A DNA stretch of 64,000 bases from an uncultured Methanoregula sp. Lineage in GTDB: Archaea; Halobacteriota; Methanomicrobia; Methanomicrobiales; Methanospirillaceae. How positions within the stretch are numbered: position 1 is the stretch's first letter; every line of letters begins with the position of its first letter. The DNA lies in NCBI RefSeq assembly GCF_963667735.1, contig NZ_OY763919.1, positions 1,799,539 to 1,863,538 of the forward strand, read 5' to 3'. Both the position numbers and the translations under genes were made by a program. The notes under the pieces are model-generated. The model saw only the letters and a program-made list of their open reading frames with translations. It made no database searches and had not been told where the DNA came from. Shown here piece after piece: positions 46,478 through 55,904 of the stretch.

Positions 46478-46576
46478 TGCCTGGTTATTACCAAAACGAA
46501 TTTTGTCTCTATACGATAATTAAATATCAAATCTAGAACAATTTCCTTGAACCAATTATCAGAGATGGCTTAGAAG

Positions 46577-47260
46577 ATGCTAAGAATAGGCGCAATAATC
46601 CAGGCACGGATGAGCTCAGAAAGACTGCCTGGAAAGGTATTGAAACATGTACATGGTAAACCCATGTTGCAATATGTTGCAGAAAAACTTACTCATTGTA
46701 AATCTATTAATGAATTTGTCATCGCAACCTCATCAGAAAAAAGTGACAACGCAATTGAAATGTTTTGTAAAAAACATTCCTTATCCTGTTACCGTGGCTC
46801 CTTAGACAATGTCGCCAGCAGGTTTCAGGAAATATCCGTGGACCTCAAGTGGGATGCATTCGTACGGGTTAACGGCGACAGTCCCCTGATTGATCCGCAC
46901 CTGATTGACATAGGTGTCGAATTGTTCCGTGCGGGAGAATATGACCTTGTTACAAACACCTTTCCTCGGTCATTTCCTCCTGGGCAATCAGTTGAAGTTG
47001 TGAGATGTCGTACTTTTAAAAATATTTTTTTAAAATTATCAAAACCTGAGGATTTTGAACATGTAACTCGATACTTTTACCAGAATCCCAACGATTTTTC
47101 AATAAAAAATTTTTCCTCGGGAAATGATTATAGTCATATCCATCTGGCGGTGGACACGTTGGAAGATTTCAAATTGTTTTCCGCCATTGTATCTAGGATG
47201 GAAAAACCCCATTGGGAATATCATTTAAGTGATCTTATTCACCTCGTGAATCAGGATTAA
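46577..47260 (+). CDS. SpsF-like cytidylyltransferase
   Basis: The 227-aa protein has the CMP-sugar synthetase pattern GAIIQARMSSERLPGKVL, YRGSLDNVASRF, VRVNGDSPLIDP and HLAVDTLEDF. SpsF-type proteins (and the related NeuA) activate nonulosonic acids or act on the spore-coat type glycans. With NeuB five genes later it would provide the CMP-activated acid. It is 24 bp ahead of the Gfo/Idh oxidoreductase on the same strand. The substrate is inferred from context. Confidence 0.86.
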   Translation: MLRIGAIIQARMSSERLPGKVLKHVHGKPMLQYVAEKLTHCKSINEFVIATSSEKSDNAIEMFCKKHSLSCYRGSLDNVASRFQEISVDLKWDAFVRVNGDSPLIDPHLIDIGVELFRAGEYDLVTNTFPRSFPPGQSVEVVRCRTFKNIFLKLSKPEDFEHVTRYFYQNPNDFSIKNFSSGNDYSHIHLAVDTLEDFKLFSAIVSRMEKPHWEYHLSDLIHLVNQD

Positions 47261-47284
47261 GCGGATGATGGATGTGAATTGAAG

Positions 47285-48292
47285 ATGAAAAAACTGTGTG
47301 TTGGTGTAATAGGTCTTGGTGTTGGGGAACAACATCTGAAAACATACCTAAGCCTTGCAGAATGTAATGTAGTGGCAATTTGTGATTTATCCCAAGAAAA
47401 ACTTGACCGGTATAAAGAGGATTATCCGGGAATTGAACTGACAACAAATGCCAACGATATCTTTTCAAGAACAGATATTAATCTCATATCCGTTGCGTCC
47501 TTTGATGATGATCATGCAGAGCAGGTTATTGCCGCTCTAAAAACCGGCAAACATGTTTTTTGTGAAAAACCTCTCTGCCAGACAATGGATCAGGTTTCAC
47601 AAATAAAACAGGTGTTAAAAAAATCGGATAACGATCTGAAACTGGGATGTAATCTGATTCTTCGACAAGCTCCTTTATATCGATGGTTAAAAAGGAATTT
47701 GGAGGACGGCACATTTGGAGAGATATACGCATTCGAGGGAGAATATCTCTATGGCCGACTTCATAAAATTACTGATGGATGGAGGAATTCTGTCCCTGAT
47801 TATTCCGTAATGGAGGGGGGTGGGATACACCTCCTGGACCTGATGCTTTGGCTGACAAATGAACGCCCTACATCGGTCTATACATCCGGTAATAATATCT
47901 GTACTCGCAATACGAAGTTTAGGTATGCTGATTATGCTACTTCCATTTTGAATTTTAAGAGCGGGATGATCGGTCGTATTACCGCAAATTTTGGGTGTGT
48001 TCACAGACATCATCATGTTATCAGGATTTATGGTACAAAAGCGACATTTCTCTATGATGATGCGGGTCCCCGGATTCATACCTCGCGAGAGCAGGACATC
48101 TCGCCGGAAAAACTTAATATTGATCCCTTGCCTGCAACAAAAGGGGATCTGATACCTGAATTCATATCGGCTATTTTGACCAAGAAGGATATTACCGATG
48201 AAACTCAGATCATATTCGATGGAATAAGTATCTGTGCTGCGAGCGATCGCTCATTAAAAACGCAAAAACTCGAGTTGATTAAGTACTTATGA
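47285..48292 (+). CDS. Gfo/Idh/MocA-family oxidoreductase
   Basis: The 335-aa NAD(P)-dependent enzyme has the Rossmann start GVIGLGVGEQHLK, the conserved FCEKPL block and the substrate-side GGGIHLLDLMLWL with a histidine. Family members oxidise or reduce sugar hydroxyls, often C3 of nucleotide sugars, providing the keto group used by DegT aminotransferases. That is the likely role here, since the next gene is a DegT enzyme that overlaps it by 4 bp. The ATG at 47285 is used rather than a TTG two codons earlier. Confidence 0.88.
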   Translation: MKKLCVGVIGLGVGEQHLKTYLSLAECNVVAICDLSQEKLDRYKEDYPGIELTTNANDIFSRTDINLISVASFDDDHAEQVIAALKTGKHVFCEKPLCQTMDQVSQIKQVLKKSDNDLKLGCNLILRQAPLYRWLKRNLEDGTFGEIYAFEGEYLYGRLHKITDGWRNSVPDYSVMEGGGIHLLDLMLWLTNERPTSVYTSGNNICTRNTKFRYADYATSILNFKSGMIGRITANFGCVHRHHHVIRIYGTKATFLYDDAGPRIHTSREQDISPEKLNIDPLPATKGDLIPEFISAILTKKDITDETQIIFDGISICAASDRSLKTQKLELIKYL

Positions 48293-49458
48293 CAGAAAAA
48301 CGTGTAATTCAATTCGCAAAACCCTGGATTACGGATGATGAACGCAAAGCTGTACTGGAGGTTCTGAAAGGCGATATACTGACCCATGGACCGCAGAACA
48401 AGGCTTTTGAAGAAGAATTTGGGAACTTTGTAGGATCGGGAAAGGAGGAAGTTTATTGCGTTGCGGTTAGTTCTTGCATGGCGGCATTACATTTAGCCTA
48501 CTGGCAGATGGGAATTGGTCCAGGTGATGAGGTAATTGTCGCTGCACAAACACATGTTGCGACAGCTCACGCTGTCGAGATCGTCGGTGCAACATCGGTT
48601 TTTGCCGATTGTGATCCAAAAACCGGCAACATCGATCCGGCGAACCTCGAGGCACTTATTACACCGAGGACAAGAGCAATCGGGCTCGTTCATTTTCTGG
48701 GAATACCTTGTGATATGGATGAAATTGTCGAGATTGCAGAAGAAAATAATATTAAAATTATTGAAGACTGTGCTCTTGCAGTCGGTAGTACTTTCAAGGG
48801 AAAACATGTCGGATTATTCGGAGATGCAGGTTGCTTCTCCTTTTATCCGGTGAAACATCTCACCACTGGGGATGGAGGGATGTTTATTACCCGTCACAAA
48901 GATTTAGCCGAACGGGCTTTAAAAGCCCGTGCTTTTGGTGTGGATCGGAATTTCGGTGAAAGAGCAATTCCCGGTATGTATGACGTTCCCACACTGGGGC
49001 TGAACTACCGGATGAGCGACATTAATGCATCTATAGGCAGAATGCAGCTGAGCAGGGTAATGGAAATCCTGCGAAGAAGGAAAGAAAATTTTTCCTGTCT
49101 AAAGAAAATGCTCTGCAAAATTTCGACAATTTCTGTCCTCGATTCTCAGAATAATGGTGCAGTGAACAGTCACTATTGCTTGAGCATTGTATTAAACGGC
49201 AGCCTTGCAAAAAAACGTAATGATGTTGTCAGTCTTCTTAATAAAAAGGGTGTTGGGACGAGTGTTTATTATCCTCAGCCTGTACCGAGAATGGCGTATT
49301 ACAAACAAAAATATGGCTATGACTCTTGTCGATTCCCTGAGGCGGAACGCATTAGTGATCATTCAATTGCCTTGCCCGTCGGGCCTCACTTGACAACGGA
49401 AGATATGGAATATATCGCTGAAATGGTTATGGAAACATTAAAGGAGATGAATCAATGA
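48289..49458 (+). CDS. DegT/DnrJ/EryC1 PLP-dependent sugar aminotransferase
   Basis: The 389-aa enzyme has VSSCMAALHLAYWQ, AAQTHVATAHAVEIVGA, EDCALAVGS and the PLP lysine in FYPVKHLTTGDGG. It should aminate the keto sugar produced by the upstream oxidoreductase, giving the 3- or 4-amino group that the formyltransferase could then acylate. It overlaps both neighbours by 4 bp (ATGA), so the four genes from 47.3 to 50.5 kb are strictly coupled. Confidence 0.93.
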   Translation: MTEKRVIQFAKPWITDDERKAVLEVLKGDILTHGPQNKAFEEEFGNFVGSGKEEVYCVAVSSCMAALHLAYWQMGIGPGDEVIVAAQTHVATAHAVEIVGATSVFADCDPKTGNIDPANLEALITPRTRAIGLVHFLGIPCDMDEIVEIAEENNIKIIEDCALAVGSTFKGKHVGLFGDAGCFSFYPVKHLTTGDGGMFITRHKDLAERALKARAFGVDRNFGERAIPGMYDVPTLGLNYRMSDINASIGRMQLSRVMEILRRRKENFSCLKKMLCKISTISVLDSQNNGAVNSHYCLSIVLNGSLAKKRNDVVSLLNKKGVGTSVYYPQPVPRMAYYKQKYGYDSCRFPEAERISDHSIALPVGPHLTTEDMEYIAEMVMETLKEMNQ

Positions 49459-50504
49459 GTCATGAGTTGTTGGAAATTAAGGATAGAAAAATTGCACTTA
49501 TCGGGGGTGCCGGTTTTATCGGCCACAATCTTGCCCTGGAATTGAAAGCACAGGGTGCAGATGTTTCAGTTATTGACGGTCTTCAGGTAAACAATTTAAT
49601 GACATTTGCCTCGGCAAGTTCTGATCAACCGAATCGTGACCTCTATCTGAAAATGATCAATCAACGTATCGATCTGATGCATGCTTCTCATATTCCTCTC
49701 TATATTCAAGATGCTCGTGACTATCCAGCATTAAGTAAAATTCTTGATAAAATAACTCCGGATGCGATTGTTCATCTGGCTGCGGTATCTCATGCAGGAA
49801 AATCCAATAAAGACCCTTATAATACCTTTGATCATAGCCTCAGAACTCTAGAAAACGCATTAGATAATTCTAAAATCCGTCTTGAGCATTTTATCTATCT
49901 CTCATCAAGTATGGTGTATGGCAATTTCCTGACACCGGAAGTGACCGAAGAATCCCCTCTAAATTCGATTGGTATATATGGAGCATTAAAAATCGCGGGA
50001 GAGAAGATGGTGACCGCATACAATCAGGTTTTCGATCTGCCCTATACAATCATTCGCCCATCAGCCCTTTACGGGCCCCGGTGTGTCAGTCGTCGTGTGG
50101 GTCAGGTATTTATTGAGAGTGCTATGAAGGGACAAGCGCTACGTGTTGATGGAGATGGATCAGAACGTCTGGATTTCACCTTTATTGATGACCTTGTTCA
50201 AGGAATTATTCAGACAATTCGTCATCCTGCAGCTCGCAATGAGACGTTTAATATGACATATGGGGAATCCCGTTCATTGAATGATCTTGCGAAGATTGTT
50301 CAAAAGGAATTCCCGGGGATTCCCGTAGAATACATCGAAAGAGATAAATTGATGCCATTCCGTGGAACACTGAGTGTAAATAAGGCCAAAAAGTTAATTG
50401 GCTATTCCCCAAAAAATCCAATAGATGTTGGATTTCCCAAATATATCCAATGGTACAAAGAATTAGATCCAAGCGGCAAGCTGTTTATCGATCGCAAGGA
50501 ATAA
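49455..50504 (+). CDS. NAD-dependent nucleotide-sugar epimerase/dehydratase
   Basis: The 349-aa extended SDR has GGAGFIGHN after a 16-residue lead, HLAAVSHAGKS, catalytic YLSSSMVYG with IYGALK (Tyr-x3-Lys) and RPSALYGPR. An insertion between strands two and three (about 50-85) makes it longer than the other epimerases of the locus, suggesting a different substrate. It sits between aminotransferase and formyltransferase, with ATGA overlap to the former and one base to the latter. Confidence 0.87.
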   Translation: MSHELLEIKDRKIALIGGAGFIGHNLALELKAQGADVSVIDGLQVNNLMTFASASSDQPNRDLYLKMINQRIDLMHASHIPLYIQDARDYPALSKILDKITPDAIVHLAAVSHAGKSNKDPYNTFDHSLRTLENALDNSKIRLEHFIYLSSSMVYGNFLTPEVTEESPLNSIGIYGALKIAGEKMVTAYNQVFDLPYTIIRPSALYGPRCVSRRVGQVFIESAMKGQALRVDGDGSERLDFTFIDDLVQGIIQTIRHPAARNETFNMTYGESRSLNDLAKIVQKEFPGIPVEYIERDKLMPFRGTLSVNKAKKLIGYSPKNPIDVGFPKYIQWYKELDPSGKLFIDRKE

Positions 50505-50505
50505 C

Positions 50506-51456
50506 ATGAGGATAATATTTGCTGGAAATAAGGAACGAGGTATCTCCTGTTTAAAATCTCTAATCTCTGAAAAACATGAAATTGTTGCAGTAATCGCCCC
50601 CAAAGAATCCCCAGAATGCGGGAATTCAAATCTTTTTGCGAAAACTGCAAAAAATTTGGGTCTCGGTGTTATTCAACCCGATGATATTAACAAACCGGAC
50701 ATAATTGAAAAATTACAATCCCTTTCACCAGATTTAATTATTCTCGCAGGATACGGTCAGATTGTAAAAGAACCTTTTATTAAAATTGCACCCCTTGGAT
50801 GCATCAATCTTCACGGTGGAAAGCTTCCGAAATATCGCGGATCCTCTCCAATGAATTGGGCGTTGATAAATGGTGTATCGGAATTCACGCTTACTATAAT
50901 CAAGGTAGATTGTGGTGTGGATACTGGGGATATTCTTCATGAAAGAACATTTCCGGTTTCCGGAAATGATACCATAGCAGATCTCCAGAATCTTGCTAAT
51001 ATCCAGTTTCCGGAAATGCTTATCGAAGTTGTAAATCATCTCCAAAAAGGCACAATTTTTAGCAGGAAACAGGATGATGCCCTAGCCTCGTATTACCCAC
51101 TTCGATTTCCTGATGATGGATTGATACTGTGGGATCAATTGACAGCACAACAGGTTCATAACAGAATTCGTGCACTGACAGATCCATATCCTGGCGCGTT
51201 TTCTTTTTTTAAAAAAAGAAAAGTAAAACTCCTCAAATCCTCATTGACAACAAATGACTATTTTGGGGAACCCGGTAGGGTATACCGGAAATCCGAAACC
51301 GCAATATTAGTATGTGCTTCAGATCGATGCCTCTGGATAGAGACTGCAGTATTTGAAAAGGATGGTACAAGTGCCGTTGATCAAATTCAAAGATATGATA
51401 AATTCGTCACTCTCGGGGATTTAATAATCGCTCGCTCTTCGGAGGAAAATCAATGA
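50506..51456 (+). CDS. sugar N-formyltransferase
   Basis: The 316-aa protein has the formyltransferase core of methionyl-tRNA formyltransferase and ArnA: AGYGQIVKE, the catalytic Asn-His in INLHGGKLPKYRG and the aspartate in DCGVDTGDIL. The second domain (about 210-316) matches the C-terminal beta barrel. ArnA- and WbtJ-like enzymes formylate an amino group of a nucleotide sugar using N10-formyltetrahydrofolate; a methanogen may use formyl-tetrahydromethanopterin. It overlaps neuB by 4 bp, pointing to an N-formylated nonulosonate or its precursor. Confidence 0.87.
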   Translation: MRIIFAGNKERGISCLKSLISEKHEIVAVIAPKESPECGNSNLFAKTAKNLGLGVIQPDDINKPDIIEKLQSLSPDLIILAGYGQIVKEPFIKIAPLGCINLHGGKLPKYRGSSPMNWALINGVSEFTLTIIKVDCGVDTGDILHERTFPVSGNDTIADLQNLANIQFPEMLIEVVNHLQKGTIFSRKQDDALASYYPLRFPDDGLILWDQLTAQQVHNRIRALTDPYPGAFSFFKKRKVKLLKSSLTTNDYFGEPGRVYRKSETAILVCASDRCLWIETAVFEKDGTSAVDQIQRYDKFVTLGDLIIARSSEENQ

Positions 51457-52463
51457 TTATTGGTAATATTAATACGGATGAGAAGGTTCTTGTTATTGCT
51501 GAAATTGGTAATAACCATGAAGGGAATATAGAAGTAGCACGTCAGTTAATAATGGAGGCCGCACGTTGTGGTGTTGATGCGGTAAAATTCCAGACCTATC
51601 TGACGGATCTTTTTATTAGTAAACGAGATGTTGATCGTTATAAGCGGTTAACGTCGTTTCAATTAAGTTTTCGTCAGTTTCAGGAATTATCAGATCTAGC
51701 TCATTCCGTGGGATTATTGTTTATTTCCACCCCTTTGGATTTAGAAAGTGCACATTTCCTGAATGATATCGTGGATGCTTTCAAAATTGCTTCTGGTGAT
51801 ATTACCTTTGTTCCACTTTTGGAATATTGCACCAAGACCGGAAAACCACTAATCCTGTCAACGGGTGCAAGTGAATCAGAAGAACTCGATAAGGCTATAT
51901 CAATAATAGAAACTTCCGGATCTGGCGAATCACGACATCAAGATCTTGGTATTCTTCATTGCGTCAGCTGTTATCCGGTTCCCCCTTTTCAAACAAACCT
52001 CGGAACAATACGATATCTCTCTAACAGATATCCGTATACAATAGGGTATTCCGATCATACTATTGGAATTGAGGCGTCCGTGCTGTCCGTCGGTTGTGGC
52101 GCAAAAATCGTTGAAAAGCATTTCACTCTTGATAAATCCTATTCCTCATTCCGTGATCATCAGTTGTCTTCCGATCCTAAAGATATGAAAGAGCTTGTTG
52201 AACGCATTCGTATAGCATCAATGATTATTGGAAAAGAAGGGAAGAATATCCAACCGTGCGAGAAAGAAAACATACCCTCGCTTCGACGATCTATTGTTGC
52301 TAAAGAAAATATTGCAAAGGGGCATAAAATCACTCTATCGGACCTCATGTGGATCAGACCAGGTATCGGTCTATCACCAGGGAAGGAAAATGAACTCATT
52401 GGGAAAAAACTAGTTCGTGATATATTGGCGGGAGATATTATAACTGTACCGGACGTTGAATGA
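51453..52463 (+). CDS. neuB: NeuB-family nonulosonate (sialic-acid-like) synthase
   Basis: The 336-aa enzyme condenses phosphoenolpyruvate with a hexosamine to a nine-carbon 2-keto-3-deoxy acid. It has IAEIGNNHEGN (14-24), VDAVKFQTY, STPLDLESAHFL, KIASGDIT, GYSDHTIGIE and EKHFTLDK, and a C-terminal SAF (antifreeze-like) domain from about residue 275. The subtype (sialic, legionaminic or pseudaminic) cannot be told from sequence alone. It is the last gene of the overlapping cassette that starts with the oxidoreductase. Confidence 0.92.
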   Translation: MIIGNINTDEKVLVIAEIGNNHEGNIEVARQLIMEAARCGVDAVKFQTYLTDLFISKRDVDRYKRLTSFQLSFRQFQELSDLAHSVGLLFISTPLDLESAHFLNDIVDAFKIASGDITFVPLLEYCTKTGKPLILSTGASESEELDKAISIIETSGSGESRHQDLGILHCVSCYPVPPFQTNLGTIRYLSNRYPYTIGYSDHTIGIEASVLSVGCGAKIVEKHFTLDKSYSSFRDHQLSSDPKDMKELVERIRIASMIIGKEGKNIQPCEKENIPSLRRSIVAKENIAKGHKITLSDLMWIRPGIGLSPGKENELIGKKLVRDILAGDIITVPDVE

Positions 52464-52570
52464 TCTTTGATTATATCCTAAATGTTTTATCCTTTATGAA
52501 TCCAATATTTGCGTAACTTCGCTCTTGAGAGAATATAGATTAATCCAACTCCATATTTGGACTATTTATT

Positions 52571-54403
52571 ATGTGTGGAATAGCAGGTTATTTTGGTTCC
52601 GGAAAAATCACGTCCGATCGTATTCAGAATTGTTTACATTTGATGAATCATCGCGGCCCGGATAACGCCGCATATAAAGAATGGATAAATCCTCAAGGTC
52701 GCAATGTCTGTCTCCTTCATACCCGCTTGAGTATTATTGATCTAGATCCCCGGGCGAATCAACCCTTGTCTGTGAACAAGAAATGGATCATTCTGAACGG
52801 GGAGCTCTATAATTTTACTGAGATCCGTAACGATTTGGAAGATGCCGGATATGAATTTTCTTCAACATCAGATACTGAGGTTTTTCTAAAAGCAATAGAT
52901 ATCTATGGCTGGGAGGTTCTTGACCGTTGTGAAGGGATGTGGGCATTTGCTGTTTATGATGAGTCTGATGGCTCCCTGACTCTTTGCCGGGATCGATTTG
53001 GTGAAAAACCGCTGTATCTGTACAAGGATGCCGATGGGATTTATTTTGGGTCTGAGATTAAGTTTATTACAGCATTACTGGGTAAAAAACTACCGGTTAA
53101 TTATGATCACCTTTTCCGATACCTTATCAACGGATATAAGTCCCTTTACAAAGAAAACCACACTTTTTTTGTTGGATTATCAGAGCTCCCTGCGTCATCG
53201 GTGTTGTCTCTGGCATCTGACGGAACAGAAACTAAAAATGTGTATTGGAAATTAACTTCATATCCCGATGAGGGTATGACATATGACGCTGCGGTGAAGG
53301 GAGTCAGAGATCTTCTCATCCGTGCGGTTGATCTGAGACTTCGTTCAGATGTGCCCTTGGCATTTTGTATGAGTGGGGGTGTCGACTCAAACTCGCTTAT
53401 CAGTATTGCAAAACAGGTTTTTCATTATGATGTTCATGGATTTACTATAGTAAATACTGATGAACGATATGAAGAACAGGAAATGGTGGAGTATGCTGTT
53501 AAAGAACTTAAAATCCGGCATACACAGATTCCCGTTGATACAAAAGACTTTCTAAAAAACCTCCGTGTGCTGATCCGTGAACATGATGCCCCGATCTACA
53601 CCATCACATATTATGCACATTGGTTGTTGATGGAAAGTATCGCTCAACATGGATACCGAGTATCAATAAGTGGAACCGCTGCGGATGAATTATTTACCGG
53701 GTATTATGACCATCATTTAATGTACCTCTATGAAATCCGGAACAATCCCGAATTATTAAACCCTGCTCTTGATGCATGGATTAAATACATTAAACCGATC
53801 GTTCGTAACCCGTTCTTAGGAAACCCGGAATTATTTATTGAATCCCCTGATTTCCGTGATCATATATTTCTCGAAGCGGATGAATTCCGAACATATTTGC
53901 ACAATGACTGGTTTGAGGAGTTTCATGAAAAAAATTATTCCGAATCCTTGCTGAGAAACCGGATGATGAATGAATTATTTTGCGAGAATATCCCAGTAAT
54001 CCTTCATGAAGATGATCTGAATGCTATGTTTTTCTCCATTGAAAACAGATCTCCCTTTTTGGATCGCAATCTTGTTGAATTTAGTTTTACAATCCCCTCA
54101 CGTCATCTCATCCAAAACGGAACAATAAAATCCATTTTACGTGATGCAATGAGGGGGATTGTTCCAGACAAAGTACTTGATAACCGGAGAAAAGTAGGGT
54201 TTAATGCACCCATTTTCTCATTTCTTGATGTAAATGATCCAGTTGTTCGTGAAGAGCTCTTAAAGGACAGTCCAATTTTCAGATATGTACGGAAAGAGAA
54301 GATTATTGATCTGATGAATAAACCGGATTTACCCAATAGTGAAAGTAAATTCTTGTTTTATTTTATCAACTGTAAGTTGTTCCTGGAGGAATTTGGCGAA
54401 TGA
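52571..54403 (+). CDS. asnB: glutamine-hydrolysing asparagine synthetase-like amidotransferase
   Basis: The 610-aa protein has the N-terminal glutaminase with catalytic Cys2 (MCGIAGYFG) and NHRGPD, RLSIID, NGELYN motifs, and a synthetase domain with the ATP loop SGGVDS. Glycan-locus homologues such as WbpS amidate uronic acids instead of aspartate. The 4-bp overlap with the sugar-amidotransferase gene, and an HexNAc dehydrogenase in the same block, favour a role in sugar amidation; a general asparagine synthetase cannot be excluded. Length is normal. Confidence 0.9.
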   Translation: MCGIAGYFGSGKITSDRIQNCLHLMNHRGPDNAAYKEWINPQGRNVCLLHTRLSIIDLDPRANQPLSVNKKWIILNGELYNFTEIRNDLEDAGYEFSSTSDTEVFLKAIDIYGWEVLDRCEGMWAFAVYDESDGSLTLCRDRFGEKPLYLYKDADGIYFGSEIKFITALLGKKLPVNYDHLFRYLINGYKSLYKENHTFFVGLSELPASSVLSLASDGTETKNVYWKLTSYPDEGMTYDAAVKGVRDLLIRAVDLRLRSDVPLAFCMSGGVDSNSLISIAKQVFHYDVHGFTIVNTDERYEEQEMVEYAVKELKIRHTQIPVDTKDFLKNLRVLIREHDAPIYTITYYAHWLLMESIAQHGYRVSISGTAADELFTGYYDHHLMYLYEIRNNPELLNPALDAWIKYIKPIVRNPFLGNPELFIESPDFRDHIFLEADEFRTYLHNDWFEEFHEKNYSESLLRNRMMNELFCENIPVILHEDDLNAMFFSIENRSPFLDRNLVEFSFTIPSRHLIQNGTIKSILRDAMRGIVPDKVLDNRRKVGFNAPIFSFLDVNDPVVREELLKDSPIFRYVRKEKIIDLMNKPDLPNSESKFLFYFINCKLFLEEFGE

Positions 54404-55518
54404 AATATTGTAACCGGTGTATCCTTCCTGATACGAGACCAAATCTCACACTTGATTCAGATGGCATCTGCAATGCATGCCGCTCCCATGAATCCCGTCC
54501 CACAATCGATTGGGTGCAGAGAAAAAAAGCATTCCTGAAAATTGTGGAGAATGCAAAACTAAAAAGTGAAGGCTATGACTGCCTTATCCCGGTAAGTGGT
54601 GGAAAAGATAGTACCTGGCAGGTTGTGAAGTGCCTTGAATATGGACTTACACCTCTTGCTGTAACATGGAAAACCCCCGCAAGGACAGAAATCGGTTCAC
54701 AAAATCTCAAAAATTTAATATCGCTTGGTGTTGATCATATCGATTACCAGATAAACCCCACTGTTGAAGGGAAATTTCTCTATCAATCCCTTGTTAAATA
54801 TGGTTCAACAGCGATTCCCATGCACATGGCATTATTTAATATACCCTTAACGATAGCTGTCCGGTATAAAATCCCTCTTGTTGTATGGGGTGAGAATTCC
54901 GCTATAGAATATGGTGGAAATGAAAATGAAACAACCGGTTTCCGTCTAGATAAAAAATGGGTTCAAAAATTCGGTGTCACTCAAGGTACAACTGCCAACG
55001 ATTGGATATCGAAAGATCTTACCAGGAAAAATCTTTCCGCGTACTTCGGCCCTGACGATAAAGAAATCGACAGTGCAGGTGTATCTGCAATATTTCTGGG
55101 ATATTATTTTCCTTGGGATCCAGAAACCAGTCTGCATGTAGCAGAAGAACACGGTTTTCGAGTTCGTGAGGAGGGCCCAAAAACGGGATATTATAATTAC
55201 GCAGATATTGATGATGATTTTATTTCAATCCATCATTGGTTGAAGTGGTATAAGTTTGGTTTTACCCGCATTTTTGATAATCTGTCCTTGGAGATTAGAA
55301 ATGGCAGAATGACACGGGAGACCGCGATTGAAATTGTCCGAAAAGTGGGAGATCAAACACCTTATGACGATATTAAAAAATTCTGCGAATTCACACACAT
55401 TTCAGAAGAGCACTTTTTTGAGGTAAGTGAAAAATTCCGCAATTCACGTATCTGGACAAAAACAAATGGCAAATGGATGATAAAAGATTTCTTAATTCCT
55501 GATTGGAGATGGAAATGA
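54400..55518 (+). CDS. N-acetyl sugar amidotransferase (WbuX/WbpG/PseA family)
   Basis: The 372-aa protein has a four-cysteine N-terminal zinc site (CNRC and CNAC), an ATP-pyrophosphatase loop PVSGGKDSTWQV, and the family block WGENSAIEYGG. These enzymes turn an acetamido group into an acetamidino group on UDP-ManNAcA or CMP-pseudaminate, with ammonia from a HisH/HisF-like pair. No HisH or HisF homologue is nearby; instead the gene overlaps asnB by 4 bp. AsnB may therefore supply ammonia or act on the same sugar. Confidence 0.9.
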   Translation: MKYCNRCILPDTRPNLTLDSDGICNACRSHESRPTIDWVQRKKAFLKIVENAKLKSEGYDCLIPVSGGKDSTWQVVKCLEYGLTPLAVTWKTPARTEIGSQNLKNLISLGVDHIDYQINPTVEGKFLYQSLVKYGSTAIPMHMALFNIPLTIAVRYKIPLVVWGENSAIEYGGNENETTGFRLDKKWVQKFGVTQGTTANDWISKDLTRKNLSAYFGPDDKEIDSAGVSAIFLGYYFPWDPETSLHVAEEHGFRVREEGPKTGYYNYADIDDDFISIHHWLKWYKFGFTRIFDNLSLEIRNGRMTRETAIEIVRKVGDQTPYDDIKKFCEFTHISEEHFFEVSEKFRNSRIWTKTNGKWMIKDFLIPDWRWK

Positions 55519-55904
55519 AAATTGCAGAAATTAAACCCCCTCGCGAATTTACGGTGGGTTTTCCAGAGAATCGAGTTGCTCTTCTGGATTGCGCTCATAT
55601 CCATCTTTCAGATAATGAGCAAATCACATTGAAAACCCAAATGAACAACGAATTTGACATTGCTAAGAAAGAATGGGGTTTTTACGCAACACCTTCCTTG
55701 AACAACAGACTTATAAAATACAAACTCCATGCCGTTCTCGTGAAGAATCGTATCAATAATTACTATATACTTCTTGTTGAAGAAGGAAAAGAGCATCTTT
55801 TTCGGAAATATCTTGACCTGGAAAAACTGGAGATTATTCGCTGGCTTGATAATACAGAATCTTTAGCTCAAATAATTCCGGAGTCGCAAAATGGACAAAA
55901 ATAA
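55515..55904 (+). CDS. hypothetical protein, WbuX-linked
   Basis: The 129-aa protein is unrecognised. It reads as a soluble alpha/beta protein (RVALLDCAHIHLSDNEQITL, YKLHAVLVKNRINNYYILLV) with no metal or nucleotide motif. GGAG lies 6 nt before the ATG, which forms a 4-bp ATGA overlap with the amidotransferase; its end overlaps the methyltransferase by 14 bp. The tight packing implies a shared job, perhaps as an accessory subunit or small binding protein. Confidence 0.7.
   Translation: MKIAEIKPPREFTVGFPENRVALLDCAHIHLSDNEQITLKTQMNNEFDIAKKEWGFYATPSLNNRLIKYKLHAVLVKNRINNYYILLVEEGKEHLFRKYLDLEKLEIIRWLDNTESLAQIIPESQNGQK

Noticed and set aside
46577..52463. Complete canonical legionaminic or pseudaminic acid pathway
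   Set aside because: No PseB/LegB-type dehydratase, PseG/LegG-type hydrolase or PseH/LegH-type acetyltransferase could be assigned with confidence in the window.
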